From Aliiroseovarius sp. S1123 (GTDB lineage Bacteria > Pseudomonadota > Alphaproteobacteria > Rhodobacterales > Rhodobacteraceae), in NCBI RefSeq assembly GCF_023015885.1, contig NZ_JALKBE010000003.1:366630-430629 (forward strand): 64,000 nucleotides of DNA. Reading direction: 5' to 3'. Of the stretch, positions 7,011 through 15,685 are shown piece after piece. Position numbers and translations under genes: made by a program. The notes under the pieces are model-generated. The model did no database searches. It worked only from the letters and a program-made list of their open reading frames with translations, and was not told the origin of the DNA. Numbering within the stretch: position 1 is the stretch's first letter; each line of letters begins with the position of its first letter.

Positions 7011-9440
7011 ATGCAATCTCATGCGAAGGTCGTTGTTGTTGGGGGTGGCTGCGTTGGCGCCTCGATCCTGTATGGGCTGACGGAACACGGGTGCTCGGAT
7101 GCGGTGATGTTGGAGCGCACGCAGCTGACGGCGGGATCCACCTGGCATGCGGCGGGGCTTCTGGTGACCTTTGTGCGGTCTCACAATGTTTCGAAAATGA
7201 CGCTGGAAACGATCCGCATCTATACCGAGGTCGAGAAGAAGCTGGGCATGTCAGTCGGCCTGAAGAAGGTCGGACAGCTGCGCGTGGCCAACACGCCGGA
7301 GCGTTGGGACGAGTTCCAAAGCTATCTGTCCGTGGCCGAGGCGGCGGGCGTTCCCTGCAAACTGCTGACCCCGGAAGAGATCGCCGAGGTGCATCCGCTT
7401 TTGAACCAAAGCAACAGCATTCAGGGCGGCATCCTGCATACCGAAGACGGCTATGTGAACCCGGCCGACATCACGCAAGCGATGGCCAAGCTGGCGCGTG
7501 ATGCGGGGGCGAAGATCTACCAGAACACCGAGGCGCAGAGTTACGAAAAGCTCGAGAACGGATTGTGGAAAATAGTCACTAATCAAGGCGAAATCACTTG
7601 TGAGCACCTGATTTTCGCCACAGGTAACTACGCGCGGGAAAACGCCCGTCGGGTGGGTCTAGACCTGCCCTGTATCCCGATCGCGCACCAGTACTGGACC
7701 ACCGAAACGGTGCCGCATCTGATCGACCGCAAGAAAGAGGGGCTGCCGGAATACCCGATCCTGCGGGACGAGGATTACGGTGCCTATCTGCGTGAAGACA
7801 CGGGTGGCCTTCAATTCGGTCCTTACGAGTTCGAGAAAGACCTGAAGCTGTTCGCCGAGGACCGTGTGCCGCCAGAATTTGGCGCTGACCTTTTGCCCGA
7901 AGACTTCGATGCCGTGGAGACCCAGTGGGAACGCGCCATCGAACGTGTGCCGGTGCTGGGCGAGGTTGGCATCAAGGCCAACACCCGCGGCCCGTTCCAG
8001 ATGACGCCCGACGAACTGCCCTTGGCCGGCCCCGCGCCGGGGCATGACAACCTGTGGCTGGCCGAAGGCATGCCCGGCGGCATCCTGTGGGGCGGCACCG
8101 TGGGCAATCAGCTGGCGCAATGGATTCTGAATGGGCAGCCGGGCATTGATATGTCCGAGCTCGATCCGCGCCGGTTCGGCGACTATGCCTCGAAACGCTG
8201 GACGATGGATAAAGTGCGCGAGACATGGGGCACGCATATGCATGCGCACATTCCGGGCGAGGATCTCTATTCCGCGCGCCCGATGCGCACTGTTGGGTCT
8301 TATGACCTGCTGACGGCCAAGGGCGCGGTGTGGACGACCTATAACGGCTATGAGTTCCCCAAATGGTTCGCGCCGACGCACGAGGAAGCGATCCCCGTGG
8401 CGTCTTTCCGCCAGACCCACGCATGGGACCATGTCGCGGGCGAGGTGAAGACGACCCGCGAAGACGCAGGCTTCATCGAAATGTCCCCCATGACCAAGTT
8501 CACGGTGCGCGGGCCGGGGGCGGCGGCGTGGCTGGACGGGTTGATGGCGAACAAGCTGCCCAACGTGGGACGAATGACGCTGTCATTGATGCTGAACGAG
8601 CGCGGCGGCATGGATGCCGAATACACCATCGTCCGCGACGCCGAGGATGCGTTCTATCTGGTCTCGACCCCCAACGGGCAGGTGTACAACTGGGACGAGC
8701 TGTCCAAGCGCCTGCCGGAGGATGGCTCGGTTCAGATGGAAGACATCTCGGAACAGTACGGCGTGGTCGCGCTGGCTGGACCGAAATCGCGCGAGATTTT
8801 GCAGCCGCTGACTGACAACGACCTGTCGAACGAAGCCTTCCCGTGGCTGACCGCCCAGATGGGCGAAGTCGGCTATGCCAAGGGCGTGCGCCTTCTGCGG
8901 GTCAGCTATACCGGAGAGTTGGGTTGGGAAATTCACCATCCCGTCAACTACAATCGCCACATCGTTGATCTGCTTCTAAAGGCGGGCGTGCGGCCCTTCG
9001 GGGCGCTGGCATTGGAAAGCATGCGGCTGGACAAGTCCTATCGCGCAATCAACCGTGAGATTTGTAAGGACATGACCCCGTTCGAGGCCGATCTGGGTCG
9101 CTTCGTGGCGATGAACGACCGCGACTTCATCGGCAAAGGCGCTTTGCTGAAACAGAAGGAAGAGGGCAAATATAAGACCCTAATCACGCTAAAATTGCCC
9201 TTCTGCGAGACATCGGTGATCGCGTACGAGGCGGTTTATCACGACGGGCAGATCGTTGGACGTGTCACGTCCGGCGGGTTCTCGTATCACTGTCAGCATG
9301 ACATCGCGATGGCGCTTGTGCCGCAGGAGCTGACCGCTCCGGGCACCAAGCTTCAGGTGAAAATCCACAACGAACTGCGAGAGGGCGAGGTGATCGACAC
9401 CTGCGCCTATGATCCGGAAAACCTGCGCCCGCGCGCCTGA
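7011..9440 (+). CDS. Dimethylglycine/sarcosine dehydrogenase-like FAD enzyme
   Basis: An 809-residue protein, the usual DMGDH/SARDH length. The N-terminal DAO-type FAD domain has VVVVGGGCVGASILYGL. It is followed by AGSTWHAAG, whose His46 corresponds to the residue that carries covalent FAD in this family. The C-terminal half (from about residue 420) is a GcvT-like aminomethyltransferase domain that passes the oxidised methyl to tetrahydrofolate. Such enzymes demethylate dimethylglycine, sarcosine or related N-methyl compounds. ATG 7011 has GGAGGGA upstream. The downstream ThDP gene and upstream SHMT-like gene suggest a C1/glycine unit. The exact N-methyl substrate is not determined by sequence alone. 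Confidence 0.85.
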   Translation: MQSHAKVVVVGGGCVGASILYGLTEHGCSDAVMLERTQLTAGSTWHAAGLLVTFVRSHNVSKMTLETIRIYTEVEKKLGMSVGLKKVGQLRVANTPERWDEFQSYLSVAEAAGVPCKLLTPEEIAEVHPLLNQSNSIQGGILHTEDGYVNPADITQAMAKLARDAGAKIYQNTEAQSYEKLENGLWKIVTNQGEITCEHLIFATGNYARENARRVGLDLPCIPIAHQYWTTETVPHLIDRKKEGLPEYPILRDEDYGAYLREDTGGLQFGPYEFEKDLKLFAEDRVPPEFGADLLPEDFDAVETQWERAIERVPVLGEVGIKANTRGPFQMTPDELPLAGPAPGHDNLWLAEGMPGGILWGGTVGNQLAQWILNGQPGIDMSELDPRRFGDYASKRWTMDKVRETWGTHMHAHIPGEDLYSARPMRTVGSYDLLTAKGAVWTTYNGYEFPKWFAPTHEEAIPVASFRQTHAWDHVAGEVKTTREDAGFIEMSPMTKFTVRGPGAAAWLDGLMANKLPNVGRMTLSLMLNERGGMDAEYTIVRDAEDAFYLVSTPNGQVYNWDELSKRLPEDGSVQMEDISEQYGVVALAGPKSREILQPLTDNDLSNEAFPWLTAQMGEVGYAKGVRLLRVSYTGELGWEIHHPVNYNRHIVDLLLKAGVRPFGALALESMRLDKSYRAINREICKDMTPFEADLGRFVAMNDRDFIGKGALLKQKEEGKYKTLITLKLPFCETSVIAYEAVYHDGQIVGRVTSGGFSYHCQHDIAMALVPQELTAPGTKLQVKIHNELREGEVIDTCAYDPENLRPRA

Positions 9441-9520
9441 TCGGATCGTTTCATTTGCAAGAAAACAGTGGACGTTGCCATGTTAGCGCCCATACATAGG
9501 GACCCAGAATAGAAGTGAGG

Positions 9521-9541
9521 CCGGCTAATTCCGAAAGCCGG
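9521..9541 (+). promoter_or_regulatory. Leader hairpin before the ThDP enzyme gene
   Basis: CCGGCT at 9521-9526 pairs with AGCCGG at 9536-9541, ending nine bases before the ribosome site AAGGGAG at 9550. It lies in a 124-base intergenic leader. It could modulate translation or end the DMGDH transcript, but there is no T-run. Confidence 0.3.
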
Positions 9542-9564
9542 GTCTATTTAAGGGAGTCCCATAG

Positions 9565-11190
9565 ATGAGCGCCTCAGCTTATGTATATCAATCCATCGCG
9601 CAGTCGCTGGTGGATCACGACCACACAACCATGTTCGGCCTGATGGGCGATGCGAACCTGTTTATGGTTGACCACTATGTCCGCGAATGTGGGGGTGAAT
9701 TCGTCCCCGTCGCGTTTGAAGGCAGTGCCGTATTGATGGCGCTGGCCTATGGCCGCGTGTCCGGCAGCGTTGGCATTGCCACCGTCACCCACGGCCCCGC
9801 CCTGACCAACTGTGTCACCGCCCTGACCGAGGGCGTGCGCGGACGTGTTCCCATGGTGCTGTTGGCGGGCGACACGGCTGTCGCTAACCCGCAGAACCTG
9901 CAAAACATCGACCAACGCGAGACGGTGAAGATTACCGGCGCGGGGTTCGAGCAGATGCGCTCGCCCCAGACAGCATCCTATGACGTGGCGCATGCCATTT
10001 ACCGCGCGCAGGTCGAAAAGCGGCCCATCGTGCTGAACATGCCCGCCGATTTCATGTGGGAAGAGGCCACGCATGAAAAGCACGTCTTCCCAGCGTTCTC
10101 GGCCCCCGCACATGTGCCCGAGGGCGACGATCTGGACGAGGCTATCGGCATGATCGCTTCGGCCAAGCGCCCGATTATTCTGGCGGGGATCGGCGCAAAG
10201 GATTCGGTGGATCAGATCATCAAACTGGCCGACCGTTTAGAAGCACCTCTGGCGACCACGCTGAAAGCCAAGGGGATGTTCAACGACCACCCGTTCAACA
10301 TTGACATCTTCGGTACGCTCTCGACCCCCGCCGCGTATGAAGCCATCGCCAAGGCGGACTGTGTTGTGGCGTTCGGGACGTCCTTGCATCACTTCACCAC
10401 CGACAAGGGTGCGCTGATGAAGGGCAAGCGCGTGGTGCAGGTGAATGACACCGTGACCGAGGTGTCCAAGAACTATCACCCCGACGCGGCTTTGGTCGCT
10501 GATGCGGGCCTGACCGCCGACAACATCGTCTGGTGGCTGGACGAGGCCGAAATCCCCCCCAGTGGTTTCACCGCCGAGCTGGATATTGATGCTCTGACTG
10601 CTCACCCGAAAGGCAATCCCGACAAATCCGCGCCCGGTTTTGTGAATTTTGAATACGCGCTGGACCGTCTGGACGCAGCGTTGCCCAAGGACCGCTTCCT
10701 GACCACGGATGGCGGCCGCTTCATGACCGAGGTCTGGTGCCGTGTCGCCGCCCCTAACGCGGAAAGCTTCATCGCCACGACCAATTTCGGCTCGATCGGG
10801 CTGGGACTTCAGGTCGCCATTGGCGCGGGGTTTGCCGTGAAGGACCGTCCTGTGGTTCTGTTCACCGGGGATGGTGGCTTCATGATGGGCGGCATCAACG
10901 AATTCAACACCGCCGTGCGCATGAAGCAGGATCTGGTTGTGATCGTTGCCAATGACAGCGCCTATGGGGCTGAGCATATCCAGTTCCTCGACCGTAAGAT
11001 GGATCCGGGCCTGTCGATGTTCGACTGGCCGTCTTTTGCGGAAATCGGCACCGCGCTGGGCGGGCAGGGCATCTATGTGGACAGTGTCGAGACGCTGGAA
11101 AGCGCCATCACCGCGATTGATACCCGCACGAAACCGCTGCTGATCGAGCTGCGGCTGGATCCGAATGACGTGCCACGGATGCGTATCTAA
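9565..11190 (+). CDS. Thiamine-diphosphate-dependent enzyme, acetolactate-synthase-like
   Basis: A 541-residue ThDP enzyme with three domains. The N-terminal Pyr domain holds the catalytic Glu (FEGSAVLMALAYGR, Glu52). The middle domain runs from about residue 190 to 330. The C-terminal PP domain carries the ThDP/Mg motif GDGG...N at residues 435-463. The family covers acetolactate synthase, benzoylformate and oxalyl-CoA decarboxylases and sulfoacetaldehyde acetyltransferase. I cannot choose between them. A real xsc end is at the window's right edge, and this gene is distinct from it. The start is backed by AAGGGAG. It converges on the M20 peptidase gene with only 9 bases between. Confidence 0.75.
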   Translation: MSASAYVYQSIAQSLVDHDHTTMFGLMGDANLFMVDHYVRECGGEFVPVAFEGSAVLMALAYGRVSGSVGIATVTHGPALTNCVTALTEGVRGRVPMVLLAGDTAVANPQNLQNIDQRETVKITGAGFEQMRSPQTASYDVAHAIYRAQVEKRPIVLNMPADFMWEEATHEKHVFPAFSAPAHVPEGDDLDEAIGMIASAKRPIILAGIGAKDSVDQIIKLADRLEAPLATTLKAKGMFNDHPFNIDIFGTLSTPAAYEAIAKADCVVAFGTSLHHFTTDKGALMKGKRVVQVNDTVTEVSKNYHPDAALVADAGLTADNIVWWLDEAEIPPSGFTAELDIDALTAHPKGNPDKSAPGFVNFEYALDRLDAALPKDRFLTTDGGRFMTEVWCRVAAPNAESFIATTNFGSIGLGLQVAIGAGFAVKDRPVVLFTGDGGFMMGGINEFNTAVRMKQDLVVIVANDSAYGAEHIQFLDRKMDPGLSMFDWPSFAEIGTALGGQGIYVDSVETLESAITAIDTRTKPLLIELRLDPNDVPRMRI

Positions 11191-11199
11191 TCCGGGCGC

Positions 11200-12333
11200 T
11201 TAGGCGCTTAGATCGGTCAGGATCCGGTCCATCATCGCGTCGCAGGCGGCCAGTTCCGACAGGTCTACGCCCTCGTCCGCTTTATGGCCGTCGCGCGCCA
11301 TGTCGCCGGGTCCGATCACCACGGTGGGGATGCCTTCAGCAGCGAAGAACCCGGCCTCGGTTCCGAAGGCGACCTTGGTGGTGTCAGGGGTGTCCGCCAT
11401 CTGACCCGCCCAGCCGACAACCGGATCATCGATGGGCGTTTCCAGCCCGTAATAGGCATTGGTTTGTGTGATCTCGACACTGTCGGGGCGGTCGAACGCC
11501 GTGCTAACGCGTACAGCGATTCCATTCAGTTCGGAAAGGATGTCTGCTGCCGGTACCTGTGCCAGATGACGAAATTCCATCTCTAACTCGGCCAAATCCG
11601 GGACTATGTTCAGCGCGCGGCCTCCGGTCATACGCCCGATATGAACGGTCGAGTAAGGGATGGAATAGGCCGCATCGGTCGCGCCCATTGCCAACCGATC
11701 CTGAAGCGCGCGAACCTCGTCGATGAAGGTTGCGGCGACATGCAAGGCGTTGGTGAAGTTCGGCGCCAGCGCGCTGTGACCTGCCTCGCCGTGACAGGTC
11801 ACGGTCAACGCCACCTTGCCCTTGTGCCCCGTCGCTACCTGCATCGCGGTCGGCTCGCCCACGATCAGCGCGCGGGGGCTGCCCAGAAGGGGTGCCAGCG
11901 TCGGCATCATCTGGCGAATGCCCACGCAGCCGATTTCCTCGTCATAAGAAATCGCAAGGCTAAGCGGTTCGATAAGCGTGGCTTTCGCAGCACGTTCCGC
12001 CATCGCAAGCGCTGAAGCGAGGAACCCTTTCATATCCGTGGTCCCCCGCCCATGCAGGCGATCTCCACGGCGGGTCAGGGTGAACGGGTCGCTGGACCAG
12101 TCCTGCCCGCTGACCGGCACCACATCCGTATGCGCGGACAGGCAAACGCCGCCCATTTCAGGCCCAATCCGCGCAAACAATCCGGCTTTCTGACCGCAGG
12201 GCGACGGGATGCGCACCACGGCGAACCCAGCGCTTTGCAGCAGGTTTTGCACATAGCGGATCAGCTCTAGATTGCTGTCCTTGCTGACGGTCGGAAAGGC
12301 GATCAGCCGATCCAGAATGTCTAGTGTTCTCAT
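11200..12333 (-). CDS. M20 metallo-deacylase, ArgE-like
   Basis: A 377-residue M20 family amidohydrolase, close in layout to acetylornithine deacetylase. Metal-site motifs are visible: AHTDVVP, GTTDMKG and YDEEIGC (the catalytic Glu pair), with GEPT and a C-terminal GHKADEGV. The dimerisation insert falls at about residues 175-285. These enzymes remove acyl groups from amino acids. Its start codon overlaps the end of the LysR gene by 4 bases, and it is the last gene of the island. A catabolic role on an N-acyl intermediate seems more likely than arginine synthesis, but that is inference from context. Confidence 0.8.
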   Translation of the reverse strand: MRTLDILDRLIAFPTVSKDSNLELIRYVQNLLQSAGFAVVRIPSPCGQKAGLFARIGPEMGGVCLSAHTDVVPVSGQDWSSDPFTLTRRGDRLHGRGTTDMKGFLASALAMAERAAKATLIEPLSLAISYDEEIGCVGIRQMMPTLAPLLGSPRALIVGEPTAMQVATGHKGKVALTVTCHGEAGHSALAPNFTNALHVAATFIDEVRALQDRLAMGATDAAYSIPYSTVHIGRMTGGRALNIVPDLAELEMEFRHLAQVPAADILSELNGIAVRVSTAFDRPDSVEITQTNAYYGLETPIDDPVVGWAGQMADTPDTTKVAFGTEAGFFAAEGIPTVVIGPGDMARDGHKADEGVDLSELAACDAMMDRILTDLSA

Positions 12334-13283
12334 GCGGTACTTCCGTCTGGTGTCGGCGGGATGGCGTGCCCCGGATAATTCCAGTCACGAATGACCGTCG
12401 CGGCGTGGTCGATAAAGGCGTTGACCGTCAGCACGTTTCGCGCGCCTTCGGGGATGATCAGGCCCAGTTGCATGGGGCGCTGTTCGCCTTTCAAAGGGAT
12501 AAAGACCAAGCGCCGCCCGTCCGGAGAAAGGTCGGAATAGGGTCTAATATTGGCGATTGCATAGCCAAACCCGTTGGCCACCATCGACCGCATCACCGCC
12601 ATATCCCGCGTGCGTTCGACAATGCGCGGCTTGCGGCCTGTCTGGTCAAAGAAGCTGAGGAAATAGTTGCTGCTCAGCGGCAGGTCCAACAGGACCATCG
12701 GATAGTCCAAAAGCTCGGCCACCTCGACCTCGTTCTGGCGGGCAAGGGGGTGGCCTTCGGGCACCATCGCGTAAGGGGGCAGGGACCGAAGCGGCACAAA
12801 CTCAAGATCCGGCGGGATTTCAAGGTCATAGGACAGCGCCACGTCGATCTGCGCCCGACGCAGCTGCTCGATCAGGGTCAACTGGTCGGTTTCGATCTGG
12901 CTGACGCGGACATCCGGGTATTTCAGTTCAAACTGCCGTCGAATCGCGGGCAGAAGCACCTGCGCGAAGGTCACAAGGCAGCCGATGCTGAACGGTCCCT
13001 GCACATTGCCCGAGATATCCCCCGCCAGCCGGTTCAGCGCGTCCGCTTCCTGTAGCACCAGCTTGGCCTGCGCCATGAACTGCCGCCCGGCCTGCGTCAG
13101 GCTCAGCCCATGGGCGTGCTTGCGCACGAAAAGCGGCAGGCCGAACTCGTCTTCCAATTGGGAAATCGCCGCCGAGATCGACGGCGACGACACATTCACC
13201 CGCGCGCTTGCCTGCGCGATCGAGCCTTCCTCGCCCACGGCGACGAAATATTCCAACTGACGAAGAGTGAACCGCAAAGCCAT
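12330..13283 (-). CDS. LysR-family regulator
   Basis: A 317-residue LTTR with an N-terminal helix-turn-helix (FTLRQLEYFVAVGEEGSIAQA, then SSPSISAAISQLEDEFG) and a ligand-binding domain from about residue 92. It sits inside the island, in the same direction as the oxygenase genes. It is separated from Rieske oxygenase 1 by 71 bases and overlaps the M20 gene by 4. Its position suggests control of the oxygenase genes or of the M20 gene. The inducer cannot be read from the sequence. Confidence 0.85.
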   Translation of the reverse strand: MALRFTLRQLEYFVAVGEEGSIAQASARVNVSSPSISAAISQLEDEFGLPLFVRKHAHGLSLTQAGRQFMAQAKLVLQEADALNRLAGDISGNVQGPFSIGCLVTFAQVLLPAIRRQFELKYPDVRVSQIETDQLTLIEQLRRAQIDVALSYDLEIPPDLEFVPLRSLPPYAMVPEGHPLARQNEVEVAELLDYPMVLLDLPLSSNYFLSFFDQTGRKPRIVERTRDMAVMRSMVANGFGYAIANIRPYSDLSPDGRRLVFIPLKGEQRPMQLGLIIPEGARNVLTVNAFIDHAATVIRDWNYPGHAIPPTPDGSTA

Positions 13284-13354
13284 CGTGCGATTATGCCTTA
13301 CGGTTCATATGGTTCAAGCCTGATACGTGTGAGGTATGACTTAACATCACTCTC

Positions 13355-14467
13355 CTATTCGGCGGCCACGACATCCCTGTCTTGGCGCGCCAGCCAGATC
13401 TGGAAGTCACGGATCGTTCCTTCATAGTCGTCACCCGCCAGTGGGCCCTCGAGCGCGTGTTCAGAGCCCAAGGCCACCTGCATCCGCTCAAGCTTCTCAC
13501 GATCCTCGCGGTTGACCTCTTCCCACAGCTTGATGCGGTCGGCGATGGTCGCGTCGTCCAGATCCTCGCCATAGACGGACATGGTCCACTTCACGCGGAT
13601 TTCACCAGCGCTGAGCGGGAAAATCGACAGCGAAACCAACAGGCTGGCCGCTTGGCTGGCGACCTGTGTCGGGAATTTCGCAAACAAGGTCGAGCGCATG
13701 CGTTCGTCACTGCTCAGCCCCTCGGCCCCATATCCGCGTGGCGGGATCGTGTCGGGATAATTCGCGGCATATGAGGTGAAATCCTCGCCCGCCAACAGCT
13801 TGCGCGCCAGTCCGGTGGGGGTGTAGCCATGCAGGGTTTGCGGGTGCACCACGGACAGGTGATAGCCTTCCATGAAGTTCTCGACGAGGCATTTCCAGTT
13901 GGTCTGCCAGTTCTCTTCGGCCACGTGGACCAGACGGAAATTCTCGGTCTTGTAGGGGGCCAGCAGGCCGTCCAGATCCGGGTGGTTAAACGGCGCCGCG
14001 TTGATGTCCAGGTTGACGTAAACAAAGCCGTTCCACAGATGCACATTATGCCCGTGCAGGCGGCAGGTCTTGCTGTCAAACCCGGCGTTTTCCATCCGCG
14101 CGGCACGCAACAGCGCCCCGTCGCGGCCATAAGCCCAAGCATGATAGGAACACACAAACCGCTTCACATTGCCTCGCCCTTCGGCCAGCGGCATGCCCCG
14201 GTGGCGGCAGACATTGGCCAGCACACGGACATTCCCATCGTCGCCGCGCACGACGATCAGCGGTTCTTTCAAAAGCTGCACGGTGAAGAAGTCGCCCGGC
14301 TCGGGGATTTCGTCCGCGCGACCCAGACAATGCCAGTTCCAGCGCAACACCGTTGCGGCCTCGTGCTCGAACTGCGCCTGACTTGTGTAATACGCCCCAG
14401 GCATGCCCATCGGGCGATCGGCCGGCAAGGCGGCCAAATCCTGAAGCTTCGTTCTTAAATCACCCAT
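13355..14467 (-). CDS. Rieske oxygenase alpha subunit 1 (GbcA/stachydrine-demethylase-like)
   Basis: 370 residues. The Rieske [2Fe-2S] ligands are Cys87/His89 (CRHRG) and Cys106/His109 (CSYHAW). The mononuclear iron site is in ENFMEGYHLSVVH (His203, His208), with Glu200 bridging to the neighbouring Rieske domain. This single-subunit type includes glycine betaine and stachydrine demethylases and choline monooxygenase. ATG 14467 is chosen over 14560 because GGAGGG precedes it and it begins the conserved region. No reductase gene for it is found nearby. It lies downstream of the DUF1028 gene in the same operon. The substrate is unknown, with an N-methyl or quaternary amine likely. Confidence 0.85.
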   Translation of the reverse strand: MGDLRTKLQDLAALPADRPMGMPGAYYTSQAQFEHEAATVLRWNWHCLGRADEIPEPGDFFTVQLLKEPLIVVRGDDGNVRVLANVCRHRGMPLAEGRGNVKRFVCSYHAWAYGRDGALLRAARMENAGFDSKTCRLHGHNVHLWNGFVYVNLDINAAPFNHPDLDGLLAPYKTENFRLVHVAEENWQTNWKCLVENFMEGYHLSVVHPQTLHGYTPTGLARKLLAGEDFTSYAANYPDTIPPRGYGAEGLSSDERMRSTLFAKFPTQVASQAASLLVSLSIFPLSAGEIRVKWTMSVYGEDLDDATIADRIKLWEEVNREDREKLERMQVALGSEHALEGPLAGDDYEGTIRDFQIWLARQDRDVVAAE

Positions 14468-14498
14468 CTTACCCTCCGTTTCCTGTTGCGTTTTGGGG

Positions 14499-15173
14499 TT
14501 ATTCGTCGCCGGGCACGCCGTAGGACGGCGCCTCGCGCGGGTCGAGCGCGCGTTGGACATAGGCGTCCAGCTGCGGCTTATAGATCTCCCACACGGTGGC
14601 GATGTTTTCGATCGGACAGTCCTCGGTCCAGTCGCAGCGCAGATCGGCGACGGGCCATGCGACCTTGTCGACCAGCATCATGCCTGCCGAATGCACGGGA
14701 CCCGCCTCGCCGCCCGCGGCAAGGCCTGCGCGCATCGCGGCGATCAGCCGGTCGCCCAGATGGCCGGAACTGGCCAAGAACCCGTCCACGATGGCCTGCG
14801 GCACGCCGTCATTGGCCAACAGGTTCCCACCCGAGGCCACATCCGGCCCCTGCGCCTGCGTCCAGATGCCAAGACTGTTTGGGCCGGAATGAATTGCCGT
14901 CGTGCCGTTTTTGTCCACCGCCAGAACCTGCCGGTATTCGATGAACCGGCCCAGATCCTTAACGCCGGCAATCGCCTCGCCCGCGGACATGCCGCCCTGC
15001 ATGAGATCCAGCGCCAGCGGTCCCAACATTGGATCCGTCACATTCTGCGATGCCACCGCGCCGACGCCCGCCCGTGCATAAGCGCACCGCGCCGCTACTG
15101 CTGGGGACGATGATGATATCGCCACTCCGAACATGCCAGTCTCTGCGCAACGGGCTACCAGTGAAAACGTCAT
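14499..15173 (-). CDS. DUF1028 family Ntn-hydrolase-fold protein
   Basis: 224 residues, matching DUF1028. It starts MTFSLVARC, then GMFGVAISSSSPAVAARC with the Ser/Thr-rich N-terminal core typical of the family. FIEYRQVLAVD and a Gly-rich LASGGNLLAN-like region follow. The fold is of the N-terminal-nucleophile hydrolase type; biochemical roles are poorly defined. DUF1028 genes often travel with RidA proteins in catabolic clusters, as here, where a RidA gene lies just upstream. It may cleave an amide made by the oxygenases. That function is inferred. Confidence 0.75.
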   Translation of the reverse strand: MTFSLVARCAETGMFGVAISSSSPAVAARCAYARAGVGAVASQNVTDPMLGPLALDLMQGGMSAGEAIAGVKDLGRFIEYRQVLAVDKNGTTAIHSGPNSLGIWTQAQGPDVASGGNLLANDGVPQAIVDGFLASSGHLGDRLIAAMRAGLAAGGEAGPVHSAGMMLVDKVAWPVADLRCDWTEDCPIENIATVWEIYKPQLDAYVQRALDPREAPSYGVPGDE

Positions 15174-15186
15174 CCAAGTTTCCTTT

Positions 15187-15239
15187 TTCTTGTCCGAAAT
15201 ATCCTCGGGGGAGCGCGAGGGGGCAGACAGCCCCCTCGC
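15187..15239 (-). terminator. Hairpin plus AGGATATTT motif after the RidA gene
   Basis: On the minus strand a perfect 10-bp stem (15215-15224 with 15230-15239, loop of five) is followed by CCCCGAGGATATTTCGGACA and then AAGAA. The same arrangement occurs after yggS at 40654-40717. It lies between the RidA stop and the DUF1028 start and probably marks an RNA 3' end or processing site. Confidence 0.55.
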
Positions 15240-15246
15240 TTACCGT

Positions 15247-15663
15247 TTAGTCCGGGATCACCGCCGTCCCGTCGATTTCCACCAGCCATTCAGGCCGCGC
15301 CAGCGCCTGCACCACCAGACCCGTCGAGACGGGGTACACGCCTTTGATATACTCGCCCATGGTGCGATAGACGGCCTCGCGGTGGCGAACGTCGGTGATG
15401 TAGACGACCACCTTCACCAGATGTTCCATCTCGCCGCCGGCCTCTTCGATCAACTGGCGGATGTTCTGCATCACCTTGTGGGTCTGTTCGACCGGATCAT
15501 GGCTGTCGATGTTGACGGCATCGTCCAAGTTCTGCGGGCACTGGCCGCGCAGATAAACGGTTTTGCCGCCCTGCGTGACAACCGCCTGACACAGGTCATT
15601 GTCCAGATTTTGCTCGGGGTAGGTGTCCGAGGTGTTGAACTTGCGAATGCGGGTATGGGCCAT
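15247..15663 (-). CDS. RidA/YjgF family protein
   Basis: 138 residues, the usual Rid length. Family features include RKFNTSDTYPEQNLDNDLCQAV near the start, VYLRGQCPQ, and VVVYITDVRHREAV, with Arg in the substrate pocket region. RidA proteins hydrolyse reactive enamine/imine intermediates such as 2-aminoacrylate; RutC is a relative in uracil breakdown. Here the gene sits between Rieske oxygenase 2 and DUF1028 on one strand. It probably clears an imine released by oxidative N-dealkylation or ring opening, which is inference. Confidence 0.85.
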   Translation of the reverse strand: MAHTRIRKFNTSDTYPEQNLDNDLCQAVVTQGGKTVYLRGQCPQNLDDAVNIDSHDPVEQTHKVMQNIRQLIEEAGGEMEHLVKVVVYITDVRHREAVYRTMGEYIKGVYPVSTGLVVQALARPEWLVEIDGTAVIPD

Positions 15664-15685
15664 GGGGCGTCCCTTTATGTGGTTG

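Noticed and set aside
9565..11190. Second xsc or acetolactate synthase at the ThDP gene
   Set aside because: Its C-terminus differs from the Xsc end at the right edge and no small subunit gene is adjacent, so neither name is justified.
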